Under the pieces are notes generated by a model that made no database searches, was not told where the DNA came from, and saw only the letters and a list, made by a program, of their open reading frames with translations. A program made the position numbers and the translations under genes. From NCBI RefSeq assembly GCF_028554725.1, contig NC_071670.1:73383001-73447000 (forward strand): 64,000 nucleotides of DNA, read 5' to 3'. The stretch's first letter is position 1, and every line of letters begins with the position of its first letter. This document shows positions 38,271 through 50,733 of this stretch, in pieces. Source of the stretch: Zeugodacus cucurbitae (Eukaryota > Arthropoda > Insecta > Diptera > Tephritidae).

Positions 38271-38948
38271 ATGTTTCGCTCCGTTGCTGCGCTGGTAAAC
38301 AAAACATCCAAAGTACTGGTGTGCAACTCTGGACACTCCAGTACTTTATTCGTTAATGGAGTTTTCGGACCGGCGGTTAACACATTTGCAGTGCGGCAAC
38401 AGCAAACAATGCCAGTGGTTGATCCGAATAATCCACTTCCGAAAAAAAGTCCATCAGCATTTGGAAGAAATCAACCTAATATGGTGGAATGGTCAATTGC
38501 TCGTTTAGATGATCTTTTGAATTGGGGTCGCAAAGGTTCCATATGGCCTTTGACATTCGGATTGGCTTGCTGTGCTGTGGAAATGATGCACATTGCTGCT
38601 CCCCGATACGATATGGATCGATATGGTGTTGTATTCCGTGCCTCACCTCGTCAGGCCGATGTTATAATTGTTGCAGGCACTCTCACAAATAAAATGGCAC
38701 CTGCCCTCCGTAAAGTTTATGACCAAATGCCTGAACCTCGTTGGGTCATTTCCATGGGTAGTTGCGCTAACGGTGGAGGATATTATCATTATTCGTACTC
38801 TGTTGTGCGAGGTTGCGACCGTATAATACCGGTAGATATTTATGTTCCCGGATGTCCACCAACCGCTGAGGCGCTCATGTACGGTGTTCTGCAGTTGCAG
38901 AAAAAAGTAAAGCGAATGAAAACATTGCAAATGTGGTACAGAAAATAG
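38271..38948 (+). CDS. ND-20: NADH:ubiquinone oxidoreductase 20 kDa subunit (NDUFS7/PSST)
   Basis: Uninterrupted 225-codon gene. The product is the complex I subunit holding cluster N2, the last [4Fe-4S] centre before ubiquinone. A Ser/Thr/Asn-containing mitochondrial presequence of about 45 residues (MFRSVAALVNKTSK) precedes the conserved core. The ligands are visible: the tandem cysteines C100-C101 in FGLACCAVEMMH, C165 in SMGSCANGGGYYHYSYS, and C195 in DIYVPGCPPTAEAL. R112, D114 and the RYGVVFRASPRQADV segment are typical quinone-site residues. Length matches fly and vertebrate homologues. The frame is open upstream to 38184, but the start at 38271 (GTTAAAATGTTTC) is chosen because it begins the presequence and follows a probable UTR splice acceptor. 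AATAAA lies at 39069. Confidence 0.97.
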   Translation: MFRSVAALVNKTSKVLVCNSGHSSTLFVNGVFGPAVNTFAVRQQQTMPVVDPNNPLPKKSPSAFGRNQPNMVEWSIARLDDLLNWGRKGSIWPLTFGLACCAVEMMHIAAPRYDMDRYGVVFRASPRQADVIIVAGTLTNKMAPALRKVYDQMPEPRWVISMGSCANGGGYYHYSYSVVRGCDRIIPVDIYVPGCPPTAEALMYGVLQLQKKVKRMKTLQMWYRK

Positions 38949-39068
38949 GCCAAAATCACGTAAACCCTAGACCTTAAACTTAAGAAAAATCACAAGAGGC
39001 ATGCAGTAGTATAAATTTACTTCTCTATAATATATACTGTGTAAATCAATCTTGTGTGTGATATCAAA

Positions 39069-39074
39069 AATAAA
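39069..39074 (+). terminator. Polyadenylation signal of ND-20
   Basis: Canonical AATAAA 121 bases after the ND-20 stop codon, followed by a G/T-richer stretch. Confidence 0.6.
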
Positions 39075-39280
39075 AGAGAGTTTCAACCTGCGAATATTTG
39101 GATTTTTGCCTTTACATACCTATTACTAGTATTTCAATAACACAGTGAAAAATTTATTTAAATTTATACGTTGGTAATAAAATAGGTCGCATTTAATTTG
39201 CTACAACAACATTGCTTAAACTGTATAAAATTTATTCACTTTCATGATTACAAGTTCTTCAAAGCTAAACTTAAATAAGT

Positions 39281-41491
39281 TTATAACGATTTAAACCTCA
39301 GATCTGCAACTAGAGCCACATGGTCGGAGGGGAAAACCACAGATGGTATGGCAGTATGGCATTTCAGCTCCTCTTCAGTTGGCAATGGCACCACCTGTGA
39401 CTCGAATTATTTTTCATTTATAAACAGTGAAAGAAAAATTATAAATATTTAAAATACCTGGTGAACATCCAAGTGATCGCTTTGATAAAATATATAGTCA
39501 AGACAGGCTGCAAATGCATGTGTAAAATTCGTGTAAGGAGGTGTACCGCATGCAGATTGTATTTTAAAAGGTTGAGAAAGGGAAACATTTTGTACTGCCT
39601 CATCGGTATCTGTAAAATAAGTATGGCATTATTTTCAACAACTTTATGTTTATAAGCAAACAATCGTACTGCTTGTCCAATCAATGAAGTCTTTGCCCAC
39701 ATTTCCTTCCACCATTAATTTATAAATGCCACATTCCGGAACACTGTTAAAATCGCCACAAAATAGCAATGAAAGCTCTCGACGATCGGACAAATTTAGT
39801 TTAGTTATGGTATCGTTATATATATGCTCGACGTACAACATAGCAAAACCTATTTGTAATAGCCTAATATGATCCGCATCTGGGTGGAAATAGAGGTGCG
39901 TGTTCGCAACTAATAAATGACGCCCACTCTCATTACACCTTAGCACCAATACCTATAAGCAATAATAATTTTTCAAAATATCGAATTTACATTTTAAAAT
40001 CAATCATACTTGCAGCGTTGTTGACCTATCGCAAATTCGTTCCACAAGCTTCGTGTTATTTTGAATTTGTTGCCATAATTCCGCAAACTGCGGGAGTGTA
40101 CGTATATTTTCCCCAATGTTAAGTTCATATTTATGAAGTAAATTATAACGGGATTTCAAGTAAAATATTGCCACACCCTCTCCACAAGTGCCTTTCTGAG
40201 CAATGACACCTTTATAATCTAGTTCGTCGGATTCTAAGATATTTTTCAGTTCTAGATCAAATATTTTTAAATCAACTTCCTGCAAGCAAATGATGTCAGC
40301 ATTGTAACCAATTATTTCCTTCATGAATAATTGCTTCCGGTAGTCGATTTTTAACGCATATGGTGGGCAGTAAGGGAAAAGGTGAGTTCGTGTATAATCA
40401 CTGTCAGCATATAGATCAGCTAAAATATTATAGGAAACCACTCGAAAATAATCACCTCTCAACCGATTTTTGGTAAAAGAGTGTCTCGTCTCAAACGGAC
40501 ATTGACCTGGTCCTGCTTGTACTTCATTTTTAGAAATCTGTTCAACTTGTGGGCCATATTGACCAGCCTCATTTCCAGGTGTTAACGAAAACTTTAAATA
40601 GTATCCTATATCATTGTTACTGGTAACATAGTAAAATCCGTTCCCGCACTCTATCCATTTAGTCCCACGAATTAAATCTCCGCTAGGTGGCTGTTTCAAG
40701 AGTTCAAATGAATTTGGTGAGAAATATTATTAATAATTTTAAATAAATAATAAAAATTACCATTTTTGTTTTATACCATTTTCCAATACTATGCTTACGA
40801 TCTGCAAACTGTAATTCTACTTTACTCGGGTAAACTCTGAACCCAGCTAGTATATTTGTGGGCAAAGTTAAATTTAATACCCAAGGTAAATTGTACACTA
40901 TTTCATAGTTTTTATTCATCACACGTAATTTCAAGTCATTAGTTTCTGTTTCCAATAGTTTCTCAAAAGTCATATTTTCAACCTTTTTACATAATTCAGA
41001 ACGAACAATTTCCACAAGAACCTGAAATAGGTTTTAAGGTAGTATAAAATTATATTATATTAGGAATAATCACGAAAACCTACCTCATCACAAGTGTTGG
41101 TTACAGGTTCTTGTACTTGAGCCATTCCTTTCTTTTTGCTCTTTTTCGATTTTTTACTCAATTCCTTTTCTATATTATTCCGTATACGTACTAGAGCATC
41201 TTCTATATTTTCAGTCATTTTACGACAAAAGTTGAAATCTCTATCCACTCGTACATCTTCATTGGTAAACCTAAAGTTAATATGAAGGTCTTGGTTGGAC
41301 CCATCATGACGTAAATATACTTTATCCATTTCGTATTTAGTTCGATGCGCGTAAGCTGTGCGATAATTTGAATACCAAATGAAATTCCAATAATGGTTTA
41401 GTTTGAGATCTAATGAGCTGGTGACAATCCGTCGTGGCCCAGTTGTGGCGTAAACCAATCTAATTGACGATTTTGAAAATGTTAGCAGCAT
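39281..41491 (-). CDS. 2',5'-phosphodiesterase 12-type mitochondrial deadenylase
   Basis: Six exons (41084-41491, 40761-41021, 40010-40690, 39670-39952, 39458-39609, 39281-39394) give 632 residues, near human PDE12 (609). The N-terminus (MLLTFSKSSIRLVYATTGPR) is basic and hydroxylated, as in a mitochondrial presequence. The second half is an endonuclease/exonuclease/phosphatase domain: VVSYNILADLYAD, the Mg-binding glutamate in CLQEVDLKIF, GTCGEGVAIFYL, the catalytic histidine motif NTHLYFHPDADHIR, LLFCGDFNSVPECG, and the terminal SDHVALVADL. The HPDADHIRLLQ and SDHVAL segments are characteristic of the PDE12/CCR4 deadenylase branch. Human PDE12 trims spurious poly(A) from mitochondrial RNAs and degrades 2-5A; by inference this protein acts in mitochondria too. 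All splice sites are GT-AG and the length is divisible by three. Convergent with ND-20. Confidence 0.92.
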
Positions 41492-44400
41492 GGAGCGTTA
41501 ACTAAATATGGTTCATATGACGCAGTAATTCTGGTATTCACGAAATTGCACAAAATAACCAGAAACATTTAACTAAATTACAACAAACATGTGATACATA
41601 TGCATACAATAATTTTATGAAATTAGCCTAAATGCTTTTATGTCACTTTACGTCTACACAATATAATAACAATAAACGATATATATGTTTTAAGAAATTA
41701 TCGATTAATACGATAATTACCTGCGATAATATAAATTTATGTGTTCCCATTGAATAAAATATTTAAATATGTTTAATGTATAAAATTTTATATATTTTAT
41801 ACCCGTTTTTATAAGCGGGAAATTTTAATATTGCAAAACCAGCATAATTACACTTAGTCGCCTTCACTTCTTTCCGATAAATTTATTGAGATAGAGAGTT
41901 CATCTAGTTATCACGGGAGAATGTACACTAATAAATATGAAGATAAAAATAAAGAAAAATGGAACATATGGAATAAGTGATATTTTATTTTATATATTTT
42001 TTACGCAAAATAGTTGATCCGTTCCATTCCGTTCTGCCGCGACCGGTATCTTCACATCCGGAACCGACCCGGATGTACATCCCAACAAAACGATAACGTT
42101 CGTATCGTGTTACTCTCATACATACATACAGGTGTTACAATACGACAGGACTGGTAAGAAAGCTTTGTATGCCTTGTGTTTTTTGCTCCTCCTAATGTGA
42201 AGTTGTCTTTATTAAAAACTTAGTAGCTTCAAATTCAAAACTTACTACACCAAGGCATCATAGTGGACTAAGTTATCGTAAGACTATTATGAAAGTTGTC
42301 CTTCATCATAAGACTCAAATTGGACGTAAATTCAACCATAACAATCGGTGAAAGTAAAAAAGTCGAGATTTATTGAGATTTCTCACTTCACAAATACGTT
42401 GAGCGTGGGGCATTGGTTGTCGAGAAATGAGCTCGGTGTTGCAGCCATTCACCACTTAATCTACTCCCATACGAAATGATAATGTTCATTTTAAATTTGA
42501 ATTCCACTAGTATTCTTTCTACTAACAATTATGTTTTACACCCCTACCCCAAACACAACCATTTTTTATTTACACTAACTAAGCAAATGTATTTTTTATT
42601 TAAATTTCAGTTTATTTTAATTATAATTACAGATTTAAATATGAGTTGAGATGTTTTAAATTTTTATTTCATTTACGTTACATCCATCGTTCCCATTTTC
42701 TGATTTCATACTATTTATTATATTTAGGTATTTTTGTTCAGCTGTTTTTACATTTAATTTTGGCTTCTAAACACAATTGCGTATCGTTAATCAGATGTAA
42801 AAATAAAATACATTATACATACACCTCTCCTGAGTCCAGGATCCCCGTATTATAACTAAATTTTGTATTTGTGTTTTATTTCTCCTTCAATATTTTGTGA
42901 GCAACAAAATCTGGAACTGCTCTATTAAGGATGACAGAGAGTGGTTGTGATACAAACGATAGTTAAACCAAAATGAGATTACAGCAGTTATGGAAGAACT
43001 AAGAAAAGTACGTGTAATGTATTTATATTTCTAAAATAAATTTTATTAGTTCGTTCATACGTATTGAAATAATACCGAAAATCACAAGAAAAGGAAACGT
43101 ATTACAAAATATGTCCACGGCAGGTTTGCGGCATTACATAGGTACATATGCTACACTGTAGAATCCAAAGGGAAATTAACAAATACGACAAAAATTTAGT
43201 ATGCGATACTATGGAAATCTGGTAAGTACGCACGAAACAATACTCAGTCAAATATTTCAAAATACACAAAAAAATACGTTTAAAAATGTTTAAAGCTCAA
43301 TTTAATACAGTATTACTTTAAATAAGAAATAAAATTAATTTAAAAACAAAAACAAAAAAAAAAAACAATTAACATATGTTCATGAAACCATAATTGAGAA
43401 TATATCCCAATTAGTTTATAAGAATGACAAAATAGGATTACATAAAACATTATATAATAAATTATATATTTTAGTTTAGTTTAGGCGTCACTGCTTTACG
43501 CTTTAAAATATAGTTGTATAATATTTCTTCGTCGTTAATAATTCTGTATGCGCTTTAAATAGTGATACACACAGACAGACATATAAATATATTATGATAC
43601 TTGGTTCATAAATGTACGTAATTTTATTATATAGAAGTTAACAAATAAAGTGAATCAATCATTTATCATTTTATCATACAAAGAAGTATTTGCTACACAA
43701 GCGAGTGTATGCAATAAAACGTGTGTAAATTTAACTCATAGATATGTTTTCTTTAAATAAATAACATTAGGTAGCATAAAATTAAATGTGTGCGTTGTTT
43801 TATTTGATAATTGTTGAATAACATTTTTGCGATTGTTTTCAGTGTTATGTGTGCGTTTGTAAATGTTGAGTAAGTATTAAATTTTTGGTAAAATCGGTTG
43901 AATAATTTATTACATTTCATAGCATTTATGCCACAAAGTTTGTACAATTTGTTATGTTATATCTTAAAATAGATAATTTGTTGTGCTTCAAAGTCGATTT
44001 GTAGCTCATACCAAAGATTTGTATATGTATGCATGAATGATTGAAATCAAGTCAAGTAACTGAGTTGGACAAACGAAATTCGCAATTAGAATAGGTATAT
44101 AATAAAATCGAAATCAAATGTAAAAATGTTATAGTTGAATTAGAATGCACTCACTCCTACTACTACTGTACCCTTTTGCCTATATTTTAAGTTTTGAAGT
44201 AATAAAATGCAATACGGTACTTGCGCCAAGTGCAACTACTTTGTACGTATATGTATGTATGTATTTATGTATGTGGTTCAGTGTAGTTTCTTTTTTATGA
44301 ACACATCAAAGTATGTCAGCACAAGTACAGGGACTAAAAATTTTGAAAAATCTTTAAAGACGCATTTCCATATGGTAGATATATGTATGTATATGTTTTT

Positions 44401-46123
44401 CATGTTAAGTGAATTCCTAACTTCTTATAAAGATGTGGTAACATTACGGTATTTACATGTGACCATATTATTCTTTTGACATAAAGGTTTCACATGCTTA
44501 ATGCTAATTTTCAATTTTCAATTCAATATTTGCCGTTTCTGCATCCCTTACATTTACAAATCACAGCAAGCCCAAACAAATAAAAAAAAATACATTCATA
44601 TTTTTTCGAAAATACATTTCCTTATCATCCCTCTTTGTCTTCATGTGATTTAAAGATGATTGCTTCCTTTGTACGAGTAACAATGTCAATTAAACATTAA
44701 TGCATGTTGTTTTCTGAAAAATCCCTTCGTACCGTATTGCAATGGAAATGTAAGAGGTCATATATATGAATTCAGTACATGTGGGGTATGCACGTATATT
44801 AGGCTGATTTGTTTGTTTTATATCAATGCTTTTAAATTTCTAATTTGTTATTATTTTTATTTACCGATGTTAATAATGTTTTCTTCTTATCGGTTATACT
44901 TTATCATCATTTTAATTTTTTTCTTCTAATGCTTTAAATGAATTTTGTTCTCGCACAATTGTGTGACGTACATATATGTTATTCTAGCGGTATGAACGGC
45001 GTATTGTTTCTTCTTCTACGGCTGATACCGCCACTGTTTATATTTTAATATACAAATTATTTTACGCTCATTAATTTAAATTTAGTTTTCCTCCTAACTT
45101 TCTCATTATTATTATGTTTTGGTTTTTTTTTTTTTTTGTTTTTCTTCTGTATTAAGTATGTAAGTATGATTTTAGCTTTTTAGCTGCTGCTACATAGCTT
45201 ATATGGCCATATATAAAATTTATTCGTTTATTTTTTATTATTTTCTGAATCATTTTATAATTTTGAGTTGTATATAAATTAGGGCTTAAACTTAATAAGA
45301 AAAAATTTATATATCTTATTGGGTTGCATTCCAAGTATTATTTATTATACTTCTACAATTTTATTTCCCACTTATAATATTTCGACTTAATTTTCTTGCT
45401 GTGGTTTTGTAAATGCGTTTTCAACAGATTTCGCTGTGATTTAACTCAGTTAAAGCCTTTGCTTTTATCATGGCTTCTGTGCTTTGTTTTTCTGATATTC
45501 AGTTACATATATTCAGTATTCAGTAGTATTATTTTACTGTGACATCATAATCATAATCATATTCTTAAATTTCTTTTTTGTTGTTTTCTCTGCAAATTTT
45601 ACTTAATGGCTTTGTTTTTGGTTCATTTTTCTCATTAATTTATCGGTCTCGTTTCTTTATATCAGTTTTACTTTACTTTTAACTTATATGATTTTATGTA
45701 TATAATTTATATAAATAATTTCTTTAATGTAAGCTTGTATATAAATCGTATGTGTGTGTCAGCATATGCTTCCGTCTTATGTCCAGTGTCCCCTGTCCCG
45801 TGTCCCTTTTCCCGGGTTTTCGATAGTTCGAGTGTTTATATATTTTTGTTTGCGTGTATACTAGTGAATGTTGTGTGTATTGTATGTAAATTTGTAAATA
45901 TACTGCCGAAAATGGAGGATAATGGGGAGTTACAGCGTGGGAAGTGGCCGTTTTACGATGGTGCACGTTATTCAATCACTAGTTAAGTTGTGGAAAGCGA
46001 ATGCAATTTATGCCGTAACTCACTATCGCTACATTTCTCTCTTCTTATTATTATCCCACTTCGTCCGTACTTGCATCCACATATCTTCCACTCATGGCGG
46101 GGTAACGCACAATCGCAAACGCT
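41492..46123. other. Non-coding region, probably the long 3' UTR of Gbeta13F plus intergenic DNA
   Basis: About 4.6 kb, very AT-rich, with no ORF that resembles a protein. The right part is downstream of Gbeta13F on the minus strand and contains many minus-strand AATAAA motifs (TTTATT on the plus strand), so a long 3' UTR is likely. The left part includes the PDE12 promoter. A small GC-rich island at 42010-42110 (CGCGACCGGTATC, CCGGAACCGACCCGG) stands out. Confidence 0.45.
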
Positions 46124-47146
46124 TTAATTCCACACACGCAAAAACGAATCCCATGATCCCGTTGCAACAGCCATGCCATTTTCGGTCACACCGAGACAAG
46201 AGACACGATTATCATGACCAGCTAAGATACCGGATCGCTCTGCTTTCATTGTGTCCCATACATTGCAATTGAAGTCATCGTAACCCGCCAGCAGCAAGCG
46301 ACCGCTCTTCGAGAACGCCACCGATGTGATACCGCAGATAATGTTGTCGTGCGAATACATTGCCAACTCTTGGTCTGCACGAATATCGAAAAGGCGGCAC
46401 GTGGCGTCATCAGAACCTGTTGCGAATGCTTGTCCATTGGGGAAAAATGTTACTGCGTTGATATCAGATTCGTGTCCCGGAAATGTTTGTTTACATACAC
46501 CTTCACGTATATCCCATAATTTTGCTGAAGCATCACAAGCACCAGATACAAATGTTTTGCATCCTGGCGCCAGAGATAACGCCATTACATCGCCAGTATG
46601 ACCTAAGAATGAGGTTACTTGTTGACCTGTCTCGATGTCCCAGAGACCACAAGTCATATCGCCAGAGCTGGTGACAATCTGATTGTCATCGAGAAAACGA
46701 CAGCATGACAAATATCCACCGTGGCCAGGCAACTCACGTGAGACGCGCACATTTCCCTCACGCGTCTTCAAGTTGTAGATTGAACACATATTATCAAGGC
46801 CTCCACAGGCGACATAACTTCCCGAAGGTGCATATGCGCACGTCATCACCCAAGAGGACCGCAAAGGTATAGCGTGCACCTTATTGGTGGTGTGTGAATC
46901 CCAGACGATTAATTTCCCATCCTGTGATGCCGAAACCAAATTGCGCGAATCACTACCCCAATGCATGGCGTAGATCTTTGCCAAATGGCCTCGCAAAGTA
47001 CGCCGAGTGCGCATTTGAATACGACCTATTGGTTCCAATGTGGCAGCGGCTTGCACTAAACTTGTGTCACATGCAGCCTTACGAGCATCTCGTATGGCAT
47101 TTTTCAGAGATTCGGCTTCTTGTCTTAAGCTATCTAATTCATTCAT
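46124..47146 (-). CDS. Gbeta13F: Heterotrimeric G protein beta subunit 13F
   Basis: Uninterrupted 340-codon gene, exactly the usual Gbeta length. An N-terminal helix (MNELDSLRQEAESLKNAIRD) forms the coiled coil with Ggamma. Seven WD40 blades follow, with GH...WD landmarks such as GHLAKIYAMHW/VWD, GHGGYLSCCRFLDD/LWD, GHTGDVMALSL/LWD, GHESDINAVTFFPNG/LFD and the closing GSWDSFLRVWN. I recognise it as the Drosophila Gbeta13F orthologue, with only a few conservative differences from the remembered sequence (for example VQAAATLEP near residue 31). The protein couples receptors to effectors at the plasma membrane and in Drosophila is needed for gastrulation movements and for asymmetric neuroblast division. 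The start has a good context (GGCGAGATGAAT). No coding intron is present; any introns lie in the 5' UTR to the right. Confidence 0.97.
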   Translation of the reverse strand: MNELDSLRQEAESLKNAIRDARKAACDTSLVQAAATLEPIGRIQMRTRRTLRGHLAKIYAMHWGSDSRNLVSASQDGKLIVWDSHTTNKVHAIPLRSSWVMTCAYAPSGSYVACGGLDNMCSIYNLKTREGNVRVSRELPGHGGYLSCCRFLDDNQIVTSSGDMTCGLWDIETGQQVTSFLGHTGDVMALSLAPGCKTFVSGACDASAKLWDIREGVCKQTFPGHESDINAVTFFPNGQAFATGSDDATCRLFDIRADQELAMYSHDNIICGITSVAFSKSGRLLLAGYDDFNCNVWDTMKAERSGILAGHDNRVSCLGVTENGMAVATGSWDSFLRVWN

Positions 47147-50100
47147 CTCGGCGATGTTGCTATTGCAATTAATACAATAAAATTTTGTTACCTTTTAATA
47201 TTTTGAAGCTCCTATATGTATATATAGTAGAATTAAGATTTATATAAAGATATGTTAATAATATAATATATATGTAAATATGTACAAATAATCTTTTCTT
47301 CTCTTTTTTTGTTTTCTTTTTTTGTTCAAATAGCAACGTTAATACTTTTCTTCATTTCTGCTTAGAATTCTGTGTCATAAAATGTACCTATAGAATTTCT
47401 CCACTGACGATGCAAGAAGGATGAATTAAGGGTGCGGTTTTGTCTCCTCTTCTAATCGAGTGTAAATTAAAGCGATCCCAGTTTTCCTTGATGTATTATA
47501 GTTATTGGTACAATAATATATGTTGATTTAAATGAAAATTTGTGCGTTCCAATACTTGTGCTTCAATCAAAAATTTCGTGTTGCGGTCTTTGGTTTTTAA
47601 TGTCGCTTGTCCCTTGTCGCTCTTATCCAAATACTTTGCCTTCCCTACGCTCAATTATTTTTGCTGCTGCTGTATGTATATATATATATTTGAACCTTCT
47701 ATAATTTTCATTCGGGTAATGGTATGGCGGTGAATAATTTTTCACAAGTTAAACGAATTAATCAGAGCGCAGAACAACTTATGCCTTCAATTAAACGACG
47801 TTTCCAAAACGTTCCACTGCTTTATTTACGGTTCACTTTTACAATTTTTACCGATTTTTCTACTGACAAATTGGACAATTTTTATTATTCGCTTCGTTCT
47901 CTTCTGCTTAGCTCTACTTTTTTGGTACACCAAAATCGCTTATAATTCGCACCACCAATAGGGGAGCTTTATGGAGAACGAAGCCAGCGACAGCAGCACC
48001 GACACAAAGCAGCAATATACATATGTATTTGACGCAGAAGACGGACGACAGCACAACAATAATAGTGTCGTCGCAGAAACAGCGAATAAGTTGAACAAAA
48101 ATTTAACGAATAAATGCGTAAACGGTTGTCGCAGTCACACCAGTTATATTCCGGAGTCCGGATCAACGTATGCAAATGTGCAAAAGAGAGGAAAATATTG
48201 AGAAAAGAAAAATCAATTTTAGATATTTTCTCGAATCAGCACATTCATTGCGCTGCTCCCTTTAATGCGGAGCATTTACTCTACACTATGGGGTGCTTCT
48301 TCTTTCATTAACACTAGCCAATATTACTAATTTTTCATGGAATTTTTTCCTTACATTTTCCCTTAGCGCATTAGCTCTTCACTGCACTATACAATCATGC
48401 AAATCGAAATTCACTGTATTTCAAATTCCTCGTGAATTTAGATTTTTCTTTTTGTCATCTGGTATATAACACTATATTCAATTTACAATTTTCAAAAATT
48501 CCTACTACAATGAATTTTCACAATCAACTAACTCGGACCCAACTTCTACGCTTCTACTACTGATTTAATTCTGTTACTTGCTGGAAGAGAGCGGCAATAA
48601 TCAAAATCCTCTGCCGAAGTCGCTGCCTCTGCCGACACAGCTACTAATTCTGCTGCGAGTATGACAATTCGGCCAACACCTATCACGAAGAGAGACAAAG
48701 AGAGTAGACATCATTGAACGATTGAACGACGGCTGCGTCATATTTTAACGAAACTTAAATTAAACACAGGGTGACCTGCTAGCCACATCCTATATCGTAT
48801 ACATACTAAATTGGAATAAAAATTAGTGTTCCCCATTTTTGTTTCTGATTCTGATTTTGTTTCTAATTCTTCAAACTCTGATAACACTACATAAAAAATG
48901 TATCTTTATATAATATATTTTTCAGAAAATATGATTTAGGCTTTAACAGCAGAAAAGCAGTAAGAGAAACATGATTAATGAATGTACATTTGTTAACCTT
49001 ATGCTCTTAAATATTTATATCACGGTTAAATTAAATTTGAAATTTTTCAAAATATGATTGTCATAAATATAACCGTATTTTGTTGTCTAAAACATGAGAA
49101 TCGTAAAGTTTCAAATTATTAGAACACTACTTCAAGTTCTCAACGAAACAGCACACAACAACAAAATCGTTATTTACATGAATTGTGTTTATTAAAATTT
49201 AACTTTGTACACGTACAAAATAATCAAGTTACGTGTAACACATTACAAACTTTTTTGTTAGCAAAATAAAATCGAGTCATCGCAAACAGTCAGCCCAGTC
49301 AGTGCCACCATTGAAGCCCTTTTATCTGTTACAGTGCATCCACTATACTGCACAAGCAAGTGCAGCTAAATAATGCATTAATTTAAATATATATGTATTT
49401 CTTATAATTTCTCCTTATTGTATGTATGCTATTTTAAATCTGTATAAATAAATTTTTATCCAATCAAAAATAAACCAAAAATGCAGGACAGCAAACGTGT
49501 CAACGGGATGTTTTCCTTCCAATAATTATTACACCGAAACTGAATAATTCGTCTCAGAATATACTTGGTACGCATTATCTAAAAATAAATAAAAGGAATT
49601 AAAATCAATTAGTTTCATTCATATATTGCTTGTGTATATAGCATATAATATTTGCTCCGAGGAAGTATAGGGTATTAGTGTAAAATATTATATACAGAAT
49701 AAATTCATATTTTATGTTTGTATATATTTTTTAAACAAGATATTTTTACGTATTCTTTCCGCTGGAATCAAAATCTAATATTAGTTTAAGCATTAAAACT
49801 CTTAAAACCGTTCTTAGAAAGAAGTGATGAGCACAAAAGTCTTTAAACGTCAACGACTGTTCTTGTATATAGATTAAATTATTATTATTCCAAATTATTT
49901 GTATTATACTTTCCACAATATTTATTAGCAATAAAGAATTAAGATTAAAACGCCAAGCTTATTTCTTACGTTGCCTGCACAAAGTTTACATCCACGCTGT
50001 TTCATAGAATATTCTGGGAGAACATTTAATTCGAAATAATTTATCTTTATGCTTACTATGTATCGTAAATATTCTATCTCACTTTTATATTCTATTCTTC

Positions 50101-50733
50101 TACTTATATTCAAAACTTTGCTATTTGGTCTTCTTTTTATCACGAAGATATTTCTCCTTCCATTGTCCTTGTAACAAAAATTATAACAGTCCCTCCCTCT
50201 TCTTTTCCCTTTGGTATTTTTGTGGAGCACGACATGAGCCTCAAAAAGCCTCTGAACGGTTGATGGACGTTATTTTTAGCCATTACTCTAATGTAAACAA
50301 CATTTTCGTTGTATTACAGAAACTTGGAAACTGCGAAAAAATTGTTACGTTCAAAACGATTTTTACTTGTGATATTTTATTTTAGACCAATACTTTGAAA
50401 ATCGATTAGTTTCAATTCAAGGGTAAACAAGTACTTTTTATGTGGCGTTTTTCATTCAAATATAGAGAACTTAACAAATGTGTTCTCAACTCAATTTTAA
50501 CCTAACATGACATTAGCGGTTGTTTTGTTAGCACAGAAATGGTATTAATGAAAAATTATTATTATTCCAACATAATAAGCTTTATGCTCTTTTTAATAAA
50601 ACTTTGTGAAAAATATTAACAGGACAATCAATCAAATTTAAAAATTATTAGGCAATAAAAAGACATTGTTAGTTCTTACAACCGTTAATAAACATGTGAT
50701 TTAAATTTACCCTCCCAAAAGTCCTGGAAAATA
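47147..50733. other. Upstream/5' UTR region of Gbeta13F and intergenic DNA
   Basis: No supported coding exon. A GC-richer segment at 47960-48200 and another at 48560-48700 may hold untranslated first exons or promoter elements of Gbeta13F. The 76-codon plus-strand ORF at 47971-48201 starts with a fair ATG context but is Asn/Thr/Ser-rich and unrecognised. The rest is AT-rich. The left-most part of the exportin-7 3' UTR would lie just below 50734. Confidence 0.4.

Noticed and set aside
46246..47172. Several ORFs antisense or out of frame within Gbeta13F
   Set aside because: Shadows of the strongly biased coding sequence of Gbeta13F.
47971..48201. 76-codon plus-strand ORF upstream of Gbeta13F
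   Set aside because: Asn/Thr/Ser-rich, unrecognised, and in the probable Gbeta13F leader region on the other strand. Kept only as a note.
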